DNA of 64,000 bases from Verrucomicrobiota bacterium (lineage in GTDB: Bacteria; Verrucomicrobiota; Verrucomicrobiia; Verrucomicrobiales; DEV007), in contig CAUJIH010000006.1 in NCBI GenBank assembly GCA_963205275.1, positions 1-64,000 of the forward strand. The letters are read 5' to 3'. Positions 26,472 to 35,035 of the stretch are shown here, one piece after another. Numbering within the stretch: the stretch's first letter is position 1; the number at the start of each line of letters is the position of its first letter. The notes under the pieces are model-generated. The model saw only the letters and a list, made by a program, of their open reading frames with translations. It did no database searches and was not told the origin of the DNA. The position numbers and the translations under genes are program-made.

Positions 26472-27926
26472 ATGTCAGATTTTCAGAACCGCTTGGATTC
26501 TTCAGCCAACAACTCCTCTCGAATCAGGGAGGAGCGAAGCGTCCATCACCATCCCGGACTCGGCTGGATCTCCCCCCTTTCTGAAGTGAACGAGATCATT
26601 GCGCGCCCACAGGAGGCTGTTCTCATCGCCCGTATGGATCAGTATCGACTCGGAGACATGCTGATGGCTCATGTGATGTCGAGACAACTCCTGCTCTCGA
26701 AAATCCGCTGCGCCGGACTGTTCGGAATCGACCAAACCGAATACGGAGGACACGCGCTGCGCAATTATGGCGAATGTCTTCTGGAAATGCGGAGTCGAAA
26801 CCTGAAACTGATCCATCTGGGAGGCGATCTCCTCGGCTCAGATTTAATCGAAGGATACGCCACTGCTGCTCCCGACGAGGAATCGGAGCGCTTCGATAAC
26901 CTCCTCGCGATCAGCAGTCGCGAACAACTTCTTCGCTATGTGAGGCGGCGAACTGGGCAGCTTTCGGACTTCGCTTATTTACTGGAACCTGCTGGCGACT
27001 TCTCTGGGGCTGGACTCAGCTTTCACTCCGTAGGAATCGGCGATGCAGCTTCGCTCAGCGAGTCGAGACTCTCGAATCTGCTGCGCATCCTCAGACAGGC
27101 TGACTTTCTCGGAGTCCGCGACCTCGACAGTGCCGAATTCCTAGAAAATCAGGGGCTTTCTGTGGAGCGTATGCCCTGCGCCTTGTCTGTGCTTCCTCAG
27201 GTCTGCGTAAAGCAATTGCGAGAAGTCCGCAATTCTCCCTCGCTGAACGCGCTGCGTCACCGATTCCCGGACGGATGGATCGCCGTGGACACCAGCGCTG
27301 TGAGTGATCATGATCGGCACAGACTCATCACAGCCCTCCGCGAGATCGTCGAAGAAACGAATCTAGGCTTGGTATTCATCGAGGCCGAACCGACCTCACT
27401 TGATTCACGATCCAAAAATCTTCGCCGCTGGGTCGAATCATTTCCCGAATGGCAGGCGGCGGAGTTTCCTTCTCAAAATGTATGGGAAACAGCGTCTATG
27501 TTGCTTCATGCCCGACTCTACTGCGGGAGCAGCCTGGATGCCCGGAGCATCGCGATGTCCGCAGGGGTCCCTCGCATCAATGTGCCTACGGGGACGAGAG
27601 CCGTCACCTCATACTGCGCTCTATGGGAAGCCTCCGATATCCCAGTCGAACTCCCTACCATCGGGAGCTGGAAAGAGAGCTTGCAGCAGGCCCTTTCTGT
27701 CGATTTTGCCTTACTTCAGCGTCATGGAGCCGCGCTTCAAGCTCGTTACCGAGAATCCTTTGATCACTTCTGCGAAAGTGCAGGAGTCACTCCTCGCCTG
27801 ATATCAGAAACACCTTCTCTCGCCCATGAGGGCATGATCAGGCGACTCCGTCGGGCTGAGACAGAGCGACGATCAAAACAATCGCTCAGCGACCGCCGGA
27901 AGAACGGTACCTTGCACGCAGATTGA
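26472..27926 (+). CDS. polysaccharide pyruvyl transferase-family-like protein
   Basis: 484 residues, soluble. Features of the family include MDQYRLGDMLMAHVM near the N-terminus. GIGDAASLSESRLSNLLRIL and FLGVRDLDSAEFLENQGL match the 'vRD..S...L...G' block. ASMLLHARLYCGSSLDARSI followed by AMSAGVPRI matches the 'R.H....A...gvP' block. Members add pyruvyl ketals to cell-surface glycans or act as glycosyltransferase-like enzymes. No polysaccharide cluster is nearby, so the acceptor is unknown. The 3' end overlaps the convergent trypsin gene by 41 bp. Confidence 0.62.
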   Translation: MSDFQNRLDSSANNSSRIREERSVHHHPGLGWISPLSEVNEIIARPQEAVLIARMDQYRLGDMLMAHVMSRQLLLSKIRCAGLFGIDQTEYGGHALRNYGECLLEMRSRNLKLIHLGGDLLGSDLIEGYATAAPDEESERFDNLLAISSREQLLRYVRRRTGQLSDFAYLLEPAGDFSGAGLSFHSVGIGDAASLSESRLSNLLRILRQADFLGVRDLDSAEFLENQGLSVERMPCALSVLPQVCVKQLREVRNSPSLNALRHRFPDGWIAVDTSAVSDHDRHRLITALREIVEETNLGLVFIEAEPTSLDSRSKNLRRWVESFPEWQAAEFPSQNVWETASMLLHARLYCGSSLDARSIAMSAGVPRINVPTGTRAVTSYCALWEASDIPVELPTIGSWKESLQQALSVDFALLQRHGAALQARYRESFDHFCESAGVTPRLISETPSLAHEGMIRRLRRAETERRSKQSLSDRRKNGTLHAD

Positions 27927-29091
27927 ATCCGTAACTAGGATCGTTCGGACTATTGTTGCGAATCGTTAGGCGGCTATTGGAAAGCCGAACCCGACGGTTC
28001 TTTGCTGCCTTTGGAACTCGATAGCGAATTCGGAACACAGATGATCTTCCGGGCAGCACGTAACGCATCGATCCCACAAGCGAAAAGGCCGGATTGGAAC
28101 AACTGACAGATGAGATCGAAAGCGCTGTCGCCCCCGGATTCCGAATCGAAAAGGCTCGTATTCTAGTTTGTTTCCCTGTGAGCGCCGAACCGAAGTCTGT
28201 TCCTCGAACCGCCGACAGGGCACGACTTCGATTTGGAATCAGATGTCCACGTCCCAAGACCGAAATCGATGGCTGACCAATCGTCGGAGAGTTAAGAAAT
28301 ACCTGTGTCCAAGTGCTGTAATTCCCCACATTGGTGTAGATACCCGGAACATTTCTCTGCGCACATTCGAGTCCATAACTGGTGATCCCCACCAAGAGAT
28401 CACTACTACCGTCGACGCCCAGCTTGAATAGCGGTCCGCCACTGTCTCCGTCACACGTATCCCTGCCGATCGCCATCGCTGCGAGATGACGAGCATCGAG
28501 AAGATTCGTCTGATAGACACGACGAGCGACCGTGATGGATACCAAATTCAAATCCACCATCCGTAGCTCCTTCGGATACCCAAGGGCCGACTTGGTGTTT
28601 CCCCAGCCGAGTGCTCGGAGTGAAGTCCCGAGGAGAACCGGATTCGGGCCTGTCGCCATGGGAATCGGCTGGATCGTATCAATCGGCGAGGAGAGTAGGA
28701 GAAGGGCGATGTCATTGAGTTCGTCTCCATCCCGGTCTGTGTATTGGGGGTGGATAAAAATGCCTCGCACAGATCGGATCTCCGCACTCGAAGGATCATC
28801 CAGATTCGTCAGTCCTACCGCGACCTGGAGCTGGGATGGAATTTTTCCCTCAACACAATGAGCCGCCGTGATGACCCAGTCAGGGGATACCAAAGAGGCT
28901 CCGCAAAACTGTCGGTAATACAGGCTCGAAGCACCTGAAGTTGCCAACGCTCCCATCCATGGGTATGTATCCGGGATCGTTTTGGTACCACCGATAATAC
29001 GCGCTTGAGAAAGTGCATCCTCGGGAAATAATAAACTCACTAGGAAAAGCGACAGAAGGGACAAGAGACGCAATCGTCGTATCGGAGTCAT
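27886..29091 (-). CDS. secreted trypsin-like serine protease with C-terminal choice-of-anchor-D-like domain
   Basis: 401 residues with a signal peptide (about 1-28). The S1 domain starts IIGGTKTIPDTYPWMGALA. The catalytic triad is visible: His in VITAAHC, Asp in LNDIALLLL and Ser in GDSGGPLF. Asp six residues before the catalytic Ser (RDTCDGDSGG) predicts trypsin-like Arg/Lys specificity. From about residue 285 a beta-rich domain follows (RIRAFSIRNPGATALSISSV) of the choice-of-anchor D/ASH type, ending in a very basic tail. It is probably secreted or surface-attached. Such proteases are uncommon in bacteria and are known from myxobacteria, actinobacteria and PVC. Confidence 0.88.
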   Translation of the reverse strand: MTPIRRLRLLSLLSLFLVSLLFPEDALSQARIIGGTKTIPDTYPWMGALATSGASSLYYRQFCGASLVSPDWVITAAHCVEGKIPSQLQVAVGLTNLDDPSSAEIRSVRGIFIHPQYTDRDGDELNDIALLLLSSPIDTIQPIPMATGPNPVLLGTSLRALGWGNTKSALGYPKELRMVDLNLVSITVARRVYQTNLLDARHLAAMAIGRDTCDGDSGGPLFKLGVDGSSDLLVGITSYGLECAQRNVPGIYTNVGNYSTWTQVFLNSPTIGQPSISVLGRGHLIPNRSRALSAVRGTDFGSALTGKQTRIRAFSIRNPGATALSISSVSCSNPAFSLVGSMRYVLPGRSSVFRIRYRVPKAAKNRRVRLSNSRLTIRNNSPNDPSYGFNLRARYRSSGGR

Positions 29092-29295
29092 TTTCGAAAA
29101 GGTAAGATCGTTTTCAAATAACAGGAAGCAATGAGAAGCATAGATTCATCTAGTGATTTCAAAAGATTATTTTTCAAATATCCTGAGTAATAAACAGTCC
29201 GTTCTTGCTCATCTCAGGACAGGTTTTATTCTCTGCCTGACACAACGTGTCTCTCGACGCCCAAAAACCCGTCGTGCATTAAAACAGAATCTCTT

Positions 29296-30624
29296 ATGCG
29301 ACGTGACTGGAGGATGGCCCTACTGATCGGAGGCAGTGCTGCTGCGGTAGCTCTGATTTTCCTATTTTCGGGGATTCTCCAATCGCCTTCTGACTGGCTT
29401 TGGACTCATCTATTTCAGGTGGGAGTCTCTGCCGACTCGACGAATTTCGGAAGGCCCTGGCTCGAAGTTTCCTCCACTCTCCTGATTGGAATCGGCTCCG
29501 CTTGGCTGTTGATCGAGGCCACGCGCCCGTGGCAGAAGGCGATCTTGGCAATAGGAGCCGTCGCTGTGACACTGCTCCTCCCTCCCACGATGGCGAGCTT
29601 GAGCTTGTATTTGAATGCACTCGCTCCTCTGCTTGCTGTCACTCTGTCCGTCGCGAGTGCACTCCTTTACGGCCGAACGAAAGACGGCAGAAGGAAAGCA
29701 CTCCTCGAAACCGCCCTAGGAGACAGAGTTTCCGCTGCTTCCTTCGCCCGTCTGCTGAGGCATCCGGGCGATATAAGCTTCTCACCTGCCGAGAAAGAGA
29801 TCACTGTCCTAATCTGTCGACTGCTGATACCAACGGAGTCCGCAGCATCTGGATCAAAGACTCCTCCTGAAACCATTGCGCGAATTGGTAGTGCATATAA
29901 TCAAGCAGTTCTTCCCGTTCTACTCTCCAGCGGAGCGTATTTGGAAGACGAGAGTCCCGATGCGATACGGGCTTCTTTCGGGATGTTCGATCCCATCGAA
30001 AATCACCCCGAGAACCACGCTAGTCAGGCCTGCACAGCCGCACTCGCCCTGCTTCCTCGGCTACGCAGCTTCGTCCGGGACTGCCATTCGCGCTATGGGA
30101 TCACCCCCTCGATCGCCATGGGGATTCACTCAGGAAAGGTAACGGTAGGACTGCTCGGCGAAGGTGCCAATTCACGTCTGATCAGCCTCGGGGAAGTCGC
30201 GATCTTAGCCGATCGACTCGCTCTCGCGAATGCGCGCTACCGAGCCGAAATACTCCTCAGTCCGGAAACCTACCGCCGTGTCGAAACGCAAATCGAGGTG
30301 CGCCCAATCGAACTGCTCTATGATCCAGTTCATCAGCGACTAACGGAGATTTACCAATTACTCGCCCTCGCGAAGGACTTTTCAGAAGCCGACCGCACCC
30401 TCCGAGATGCGTTCTGGCAGGGAATTATTCACTACCGAGCCGGAAGCTTTCGCGAGGCGATCAACTGCTTTCGCCGCGCTTCTGTCGTGGGAATCGATGA
30501 TCCTCCGCTGAGCTTTCTGATGGGGCAGTTGCAGGAAAAGTTGGAACTTACCTCTCCGCGGTCGCTGCATCTCATCCAGACCCTGTCTGACAAGGGTGGC
30601 ATCCGATTGGAGGAACATCTGTGA
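29296..30624 (+). CDS. membrane protein with degenerate class III adenylyl/guanylyl cyclase domain
   Basis: 442 residues. Hydrophobic helices lie at about 8-30, 60-75 and 83-125 (three or four passes, as in the membrane end of CHASE2-type cyclases). A cyclase-like domain follows at about 166-330: EKEITVLICRLL replaces the usual VTVLFxDI, so the first metal Asp is Arg175. DAIRASFG keeps the second Asp (222), and MGIHSGKVTVGLLGEG is well conserved. ISLGEVAILADRL replaces GDxVNxAxRL, losing the transition-state Asn. The C-terminus (about 355-442) looks like a TPR pair. It is likely a catalytically dead sensor or scaffold (inference). Confidence 0.75.
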   Translation: MRRDWRMALLIGGSAAAVALIFLFSGILQSPSDWLWTHLFQVGVSADSTNFGRPWLEVSSTLLIGIGSAWLLIEATRPWQKAILAIGAVAVTLLLPPTMASLSLYLNALAPLLAVTLSVASALLYGRTKDGRRKALLETALGDRVSAASFARLLRHPGDISFSPAEKEITVLICRLLIPTESAASGSKTPPETIARIGSAYNQAVLPVLLSSGAYLEDESPDAIRASFGMFDPIENHPENHASQACTAALALLPRLRSFVRDCHSRYGITPSIAMGIHSGKVTVGLLGEGANSRLISLGEVAILADRLALANARYRAEILLSPETYRRVETQIEVRPIELLYDPVHQRLTEIYQLLALAKDFSEADRTLRDAFWQGIIHYRAGSFREAINCFRRASVVGIDDPPLSFLMGQLQEKLELTSPRSLHLIQTLSDKGGIRLEEHL

Positions 30625-30650
30625 GGGTTCTGCCTCCATCTCACTTTTTC

Positions 30651-31265
30651 ATGGCATCGATCGACTATCCCATCCCCGTCCGACATCTCATCACGCTGCT
30701 CAAACAACTTCCGGGCATCGGTCCAAAGAGTGCGGAACGCATCGCCGTGTGGCTGGTTCAGCACGGTACCGATACCGGAATCGGCCTCTCCCACGCTCTC
30801 GCGGCCATCGCCGAAGACATTATCGAATGTCGGGTTTGCGGATTTTTCGCCACTCAAGCAGAGGGATGCGCCATCTGTCACTCATCCGCCCGAGAAAATG
30901 ATGTTCTCTGCATCGTCGAACAACCAACCGATATCTTGCCGCTGGAGCGCTCAGGAGCCTTTCGTGGACATTATCACTCCCTGCGCGGACGCATTTCCCC
31001 GCTCGATAATATCGGCCCCGATGATCTCCGCATAGATGAACTAACACTGCGGCTGACGAAAGGCTCATTCCAAGAAGTGATTCTAGCACTGAGTTCGGAT
31101 GTGGAGGGGGAAGCCACCGCTCATTTCTTGGTAGATCTCCTCTCCGCCTTCCCTAGGATCAAGGTATCGCGCTTGGCTCAGGGATTGCCCGCAGGTGGAG
31201 GTCTGCACAGTGCGGATGAACTGACATTGCTGCGAGCGCTCCAGGGGCGGGTGACGGCTAGTTGA
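30651..31265 (+). CDS. recR: recombination mediator protein RecR
   Basis: 204 residues from the ATG at 30651, which follows CTCCATCTCACTTTTTC; a GTG at 30621 would overlap the cyclase-like gene. The helix-hairpin-helix LKQLPGIGPKSAERIAVWL is at about 15-33, and the C4 zinc finger CRVCGFFATQAEGCAICHS at about 63-81. A TOPRIM domain follows (DVLCIVEQPTDILPLERSG) and then the C-terminal AQGLPAGGGLHSADELTL. It acts with RecF/RecO to load RecA at single-stranded gaps. The usual neighbour dnaX or ybaB is not present. Confidence 0.95.
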   Translation: MASIDYPIPVRHLITLLKQLPGIGPKSAERIAVWLVQHGTDTGIGLSHALAAIAEDIIECRVCGFFATQAEGCAICHSSARENDVLCIVEQPTDILPLERSGAFRGHYHSLRGRISPLDNIGPDDLRIDELTLRLTKGSFQEVILALSSDVEGEATAHFLVDLLSAFPRIKVSRLAQGLPAGGGLHSADELTLLRALQGRVTAS

Positions 31266-31356
31266 GAATCGTAAGCTCCTAGATCGCGTATTCATGCCTC
31301 CTTTTTGGTAATTCTGTTCTGTTCAGTTCACTCACCGGACGCTACCCTTGCATTCC

Positions 31357-32220
31357 ATGAAACGTCGCCAGCTTCTTCACATCACGACCATCGCCGCAGC
31401 ATCTGCTCTCGGTGGCCCTCCTTTCTCACCACTCGCATCCGCAGCCGAACCGAGATTCCAAGGAAAAATTCGGAAGTCTCTGAAATGGACGATGATCAAA
31501 CAGAGAGAAGAACAGCCTCTGGTTGAGACATTTCGCAAGCTGAAGGCCTGTGGATTCGACGGAGTGGAGCCGCGTGTGAAAGAAGTTTCGCCTGACACTG
31601 TCGACGAGTGGGTCGCAGCGAGTCGAGACAGCGGAATCGTCATCGATGGCACGGTTGGCAGCGACATGGAGGACTTGAAGACCGGAATCGATCTCACACA
31701 CCGCGTCGGAGGAGATTCTATGCTGGTCGTCGCTTACTATGACCAAAAAACTCCGATTCAACCTCAGTGGGACCACGCTCGTGACTTATTGAAGGCCGCG
31801 GCTCCCTATGCGGAAAAACAAGGAGTCAAACTGCTTGTCGAAAACGTCTGGGCGACTTATCTGATCAGCCCCTTCGACATGGCTCGCTTTATTGACGAAA
31901 TCGGACATCCATTCGTGCAGGTGCACTTCGACATCGGCAACATGGTGCGCTGGGGCGTTCCCGAACATTGGGCTCAGATCCTAGGGACGCGATCCAAAAA
32001 GCTAGATATCAAGGAATACGATCTTAAAAAAGCGATGTCAGAAGGGATGGCGAAGGGCTTCTCCATCCCTCTGGGAGAAGGCAGCATCCAGTGGAAGAAA
32101 GTCATGGATGAGCTGGAGAAAATTCAGTTCACCGGCTGGGCGGCCGCTGAAGTCGCCGCTGGAAACTGGGAGGAACTCACTGACCTAGCGAAGCGGATGG
32201 ATCGGGTTCTAGAGCTCTGA
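31357..32220 (+). CDS. exported sugar phosphate isomerase/epimerase-like TIM barrel
   Basis: 287 residues from the ATG at 31357; another ATG lies 9 bp upstream. A twin-arginine-like signal KRRQLLHITTIAAASALGG starts the protein. An AP-endonuclease-2-type barrel follows, with FRKLKACGFDGVEPRV, GVKLLVENVW (metal-ligand Glu) and QVHFDIGNMVRWG. The C-terminus has GWAAAEVAAGN. PVC bacteria encode many exported members of this family beside Gfo/Idh/MocA oxidoreductases for sugar conversions. It stands alone here. Confidence 0.85.
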   Translation: MKRRQLLHITTIAAASALGGPPFSPLASAAEPRFQGKIRKSLKWTMIKQREEQPLVETFRKLKACGFDGVEPRVKEVSPDTVDEWVAASRDSGIVIDGTVGSDMEDLKTGIDLTHRVGGDSMLVVAYYDQKTPIQPQWDHARDLLKAAAPYAEKQGVKLLVENVWATYLISPFDMARFIDEIGHPFVQVHFDIGNMVRWGVPEHWAQILGTRSKKLDIKEYDLKKAMSEGMAKGFSIPLGEGSIQWKKVMDELEKIQFTGWAAAEVAAGNWEELTDLAKRMDRVLEL

Positions 32221-32393
32221 CCTGAAATCACAGGGAAAAAATCTTACAGAAAGCTCTCGCGGCTGGTGGCGAAGAGATCGAGCCTGCTCTACAGTGGCAC
32301 GCCTCCCCGTCACCGCTGTCGGAAAGAAAGTTGTCAGCACCTCGTTGGTCAGCAACTCTCGCCTGAGCTGCTCTGCGGGAAGCATGTGATTCA

Positions 32394-33380
32394 ATGGAGA
32401 GAAACGGACAATCCATCGACCAATGGCTGAGAGAAAATACCTTTCATCACCGGGAGTTCGACGATCTGAAGAGACTGCTTCACCGAAAGGAAGAAGAGGG
32501 TCTTGCGATCAGTCTGTGCATTCCCACATGGAATGAGGCTCAGACAATTCACCAGGTCGTTACGGCCCTAAAGAAAGACCTGATGGATCAACTCCCCCTA
32601 CTGGACGAGATCGCGGTCATCGACTCCGGATCAGACGACGACACCCGTGAAATCGCTGCAGAGGCCGGAGCGGACACGTATCTCGCGTCGGATATTCTGC
32701 CTCAGTATGGATCGAAGTCAGGCAAGGGAGAAAATCTGTGGAAAGCCGTTCATCAACTGAAGGGCGACATCATTTGTTATGTTGACGCCGATATTCGGAA
32801 CATTCATTCCCGCTTTGCTAGCGCCACACTCGCTCCACTCTTGTTCCATCGAGAACTTTTCTACGTGAAGGCCTTCTATGATCGTCCTCTCGCCTTCGCG
32901 GAAGATCTGTCTCCCTCTGGCGGAGGACGTGTAACTGAGATTCTGGTGCGCCCTCTCTTCTCGATGTTTCTGCCCGAATTATCGGCCATGATTCAGCCTC
33001 TTTCAGGAGAATATGCCGTGCGACGCGAAGTGCTAGAGCGGCTCCCCTTCCCCGTTGGCTACGGAGTCGAGGTCGCTCATCTGGTCGATCTCCATCAGTC
33101 GAACGGACTGGGAGCTTTCGCTCAAATCGATCTCGAGACACGAGTGCATAGGAATCAATCCACGATGAATCTTGGACCGATGGCTTTCGGCATCCTTCAG
33201 ACATTCATCAAGCGCATGCAGGATCAAGGAATCGTACATGCGAACATCGAACTCGGAACCCTGTTTCGTCACTTCCCCATCGATAATCGACGCGAAGAAC
33301 CATTCGTTCATGAAATCGCAGAGGAAGAACGTCCTCCGATGATTACCTTGCCCGAATACCGCGCACGCCATGGAAGATAG
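32394..33380 (+). CDS. gpgS: glucosyl-3-phosphoglycerate synthase (GpgS-like, GT81)
   Basis: 328 residues. Diagnostic GpgS/MpgS blocks are in order: ISLCIPTWNEAQTI (about 39-52), AVIDSGSDDDT, GKGENLWKAVHQL, ICYVDADIRN (DXD-type metal site), FYVKAFYDRPL, GGGRVTEILVRPL, QPLSGEYAVRREVLERLPFP, GYGVEVAHLVD, DLETRVHRNQ. The enzyme transfers glucose from an NDP-glucose to 3-phosphoglycerate, the first step to glucosylglycerate, a compatible solute also used under nitrogen limitation. No phosphatase gene (gpgP) is adjacent. The start of the next gene overlaps its last 11 bases. Confidence 0.85.
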   Translation: MERNGQSIDQWLRENTFHHREFDDLKRLLHRKEEEGLAISLCIPTWNEAQTIHQVVTALKKDLMDQLPLLDEIAVIDSGSDDDTREIAAEAGADTYLASDILPQYGSKSGKGENLWKAVHQLKGDIICYVDADIRNIHSRFASATLAPLLFHRELFYVKAFYDRPLAFAEDLSPSGGGRVTEILVRPLFSMFLPELSAMIQPLSGEYAVRREVLERLPFPVGYGVEVAHLVDLHQSNGLGAFAQIDLETRVHRNQSTMNLGPMAFGILQTFIKRMQDQGIVHANIELGTLFRHFPIDNRREEPFVHEIAEEERPPMITLPEYRARHGR

Positions 33381-34854
33381 AAAAGTCGTTTCAAAAACAG
33401 GCAAAAGAGTGGCGATCATCCACTATCATCTTCGTCGAGGCGGCGTCACACGGGTGATCGAAGCTGCTGCCACCGCTCTGGTAAAGCGAGGACACTCCGT
33501 CGTCGTACTGTCGGGTGAAGCGGCCTATCCAGAGGCACAAATTCCCGGAGTAAAAGTCGTCGCCGCCCTTCAGTATCGCCGCAGCGGAAGTCCTGAGATG
33601 GCGGAGAATCTAGCAGATCGACTAATGCGGATCGCCACCGCTGAGCTAGGCGGAGCGCCGGACATCTGGCACTTCCACAATCCTACTCTGGCGAAAAATG
33701 TGCTCCTTCCGACCACCATTCATTCACTCGCCTCTCAGGGAGCGAGACTTCTCCTGCAAATCCACGACTTCGCGGAAGACGGGCGCCCAGGGAATTACGC
33801 TAGTCAACGAGCATATTTTGACTCGCTCAAAGCCTTTCGCGAGACCATGTATCCGATCGCTAAGCATGTCCACTACGCTACGTTAAACCGTCGAGACCGA
33901 GACATCCTTCGCGCCGTTGGTGCTCCATCCGCCAATGTCCACATCATTCCGAACGCCGTCCCCGATCTGCACACCACGACCAACCCGACAGAGCGTCCCT
34001 TCTCACAGGAGAAGCTCTTTGCCTTCTATCCTACTCGTGGAATTCGGCGCAAGAATCTCGGTGAATTGCTGCTGCTCGCACTGGCATACCGGGATCAGGT
34101 AGACTTTGCTACCAGCATGCGACCGGAGAATACTGAGTGGATGGCCATTCATGATGCTTGGGAAAACCTCGCCCGCGAGCTGGAACTGCCAGTGCATCTC
34201 GGAATCGCAGACGCGGGGGGCTACGCCTTCACCGATCTCCTCGGATGGAGCGATTTCATCGTTACCACCAGCGTCGCCGAAGGCTTCGGTCTGATCTATC
34301 TGGAACCGTGGATCGCTGAGAAGCCACTGATGGGCCGAGATCTTCCGGAGATCACTCGCGATTTCGCCGCTCGCGGGATTCATCTCGATCATCTGTATCG
34401 TCGAATCGATGTCCCGCTCGATTGGATTGGCAGCGACTCTCTTGATCGAGCGACTGAATCTATGCTCAGCCGCACCTATCTGGCCTACGACTCCCCCCTC
34501 CCTCGCTCAGCGAAAAAGGTCGCCCTGCGACACTGGATTCAAAAAGATCGCATCGATTTCGGTCTGCTCGACGAATCCTTTCAGGAGAAAATTCTTCGTC
34601 GGATCGCTGACAATCCGAAACTCTTGCACGAAATCGAACTGCCGACGCTTCCTGTTTTACAAGCGCAGGAAATCGAGAAACGCCGTGATCTCGTGCGCAA
34701 CACCTACCATCTCGATCAATACGGAGACCTCCTCGGAGACACCTACGCCCGCATCATGCACAGCGGGATCGGAAAAATTCGCTCTCTTTCCACGGAGAAG
34801 CTACTGGATCAGTTCCTCGATCCTAGGCGACTTAGTCTTCTGCGCAACGGGTGA
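33370..34854 (+). CDS. GT4-like glycosyltransferase coupled to gpgS
   Basis: 494 residues, soluble. The GT-B N-terminal domain opens RVAIIHYHLRRGGVTRVIEAA. The nucleotide-sugar region includes NVHIIPNAVPD, FAFYPTRGIRRKNLGELLLL and VTTSVAEGFGLIYLEPW, where the E-x7-E pattern is kept. A helical C-terminal extension of about 130 residues is not typical of GT4. The start lies inside gpgS (11-bp overlap), strongly suggesting translational coupling. Inference: it could add a second sugar, in the manner of mannosylglucosyl-3-phosphoglycerate synthase (MggA) described in planctomycetes and Petrotoga. The sequence alone does not prove that. Confidence 0.75.
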   Translation: MEDRKVVSKTGKRVAIIHYHLRRGGVTRVIEAAATALVKRGHSVVVLSGEAAYPEAQIPGVKVVAALQYRRSGSPEMAENLADRLMRIATAELGGAPDIWHFHNPTLAKNVLLPTTIHSLASQGARLLLQIHDFAEDGRPGNYASQRAYFDSLKAFRETMYPIAKHVHYATLNRRDRDILRAVGAPSANVHIIPNAVPDLHTTTNPTERPFSQEKLFAFYPTRGIRRKNLGELLLLALAYRDQVDFATSMRPENTEWMAIHDAWENLARELELPVHLGIADAGGYAFTDLLGWSDFIVTTSVAEGFGLIYLEPWIAEKPLMGRDLPEITRDFAARGIHLDHLYRRIDVPLDWIGSDSLDRATESMLSRTYLAYDSPLPRSAKKVALRHWIQKDRIDFGLLDESFQEKILRRIADNPKLLHEIELPTLPVLQAQEIEKRRDLVRNTYHLDQYGDLLGDTYARIMHSGIGKIRSLSTEKLLDQFLDPRRLSLLRNG

Positions 34855-34972
34855 TCAGGAACGATTGACCGCAGATGGGTCAAATCCGCTCACCGATTAA
34901 AATTTTCGGGAGTACATCGAAAACTTTACTGGAGTGCGAATCTCAAAGTCAGCCAATATTTTAAATATTTAT

Positions 34973-34999
34973 TTGATTTCACTCGAAATTTTGTAAAAT
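34973..34999 (+). promoter_or_regulatory. weak promoter candidate for the metalloprotease gene
   Basis: TTGATT (34973-34978) and TAAAAT (34994-34999) are separated by 15 bases, shorter than ideal. A 15-base palindrome AATATTTTAAATATT lies just upstream at 34955-34969 and could be an operator or simply AT-rich promoter sequence. Confidence 0.25.
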
Positions 35000-35035
35000 C
35001 TCAAACTTCCGTTACTTTGTCTCAATCGTTTCTTT

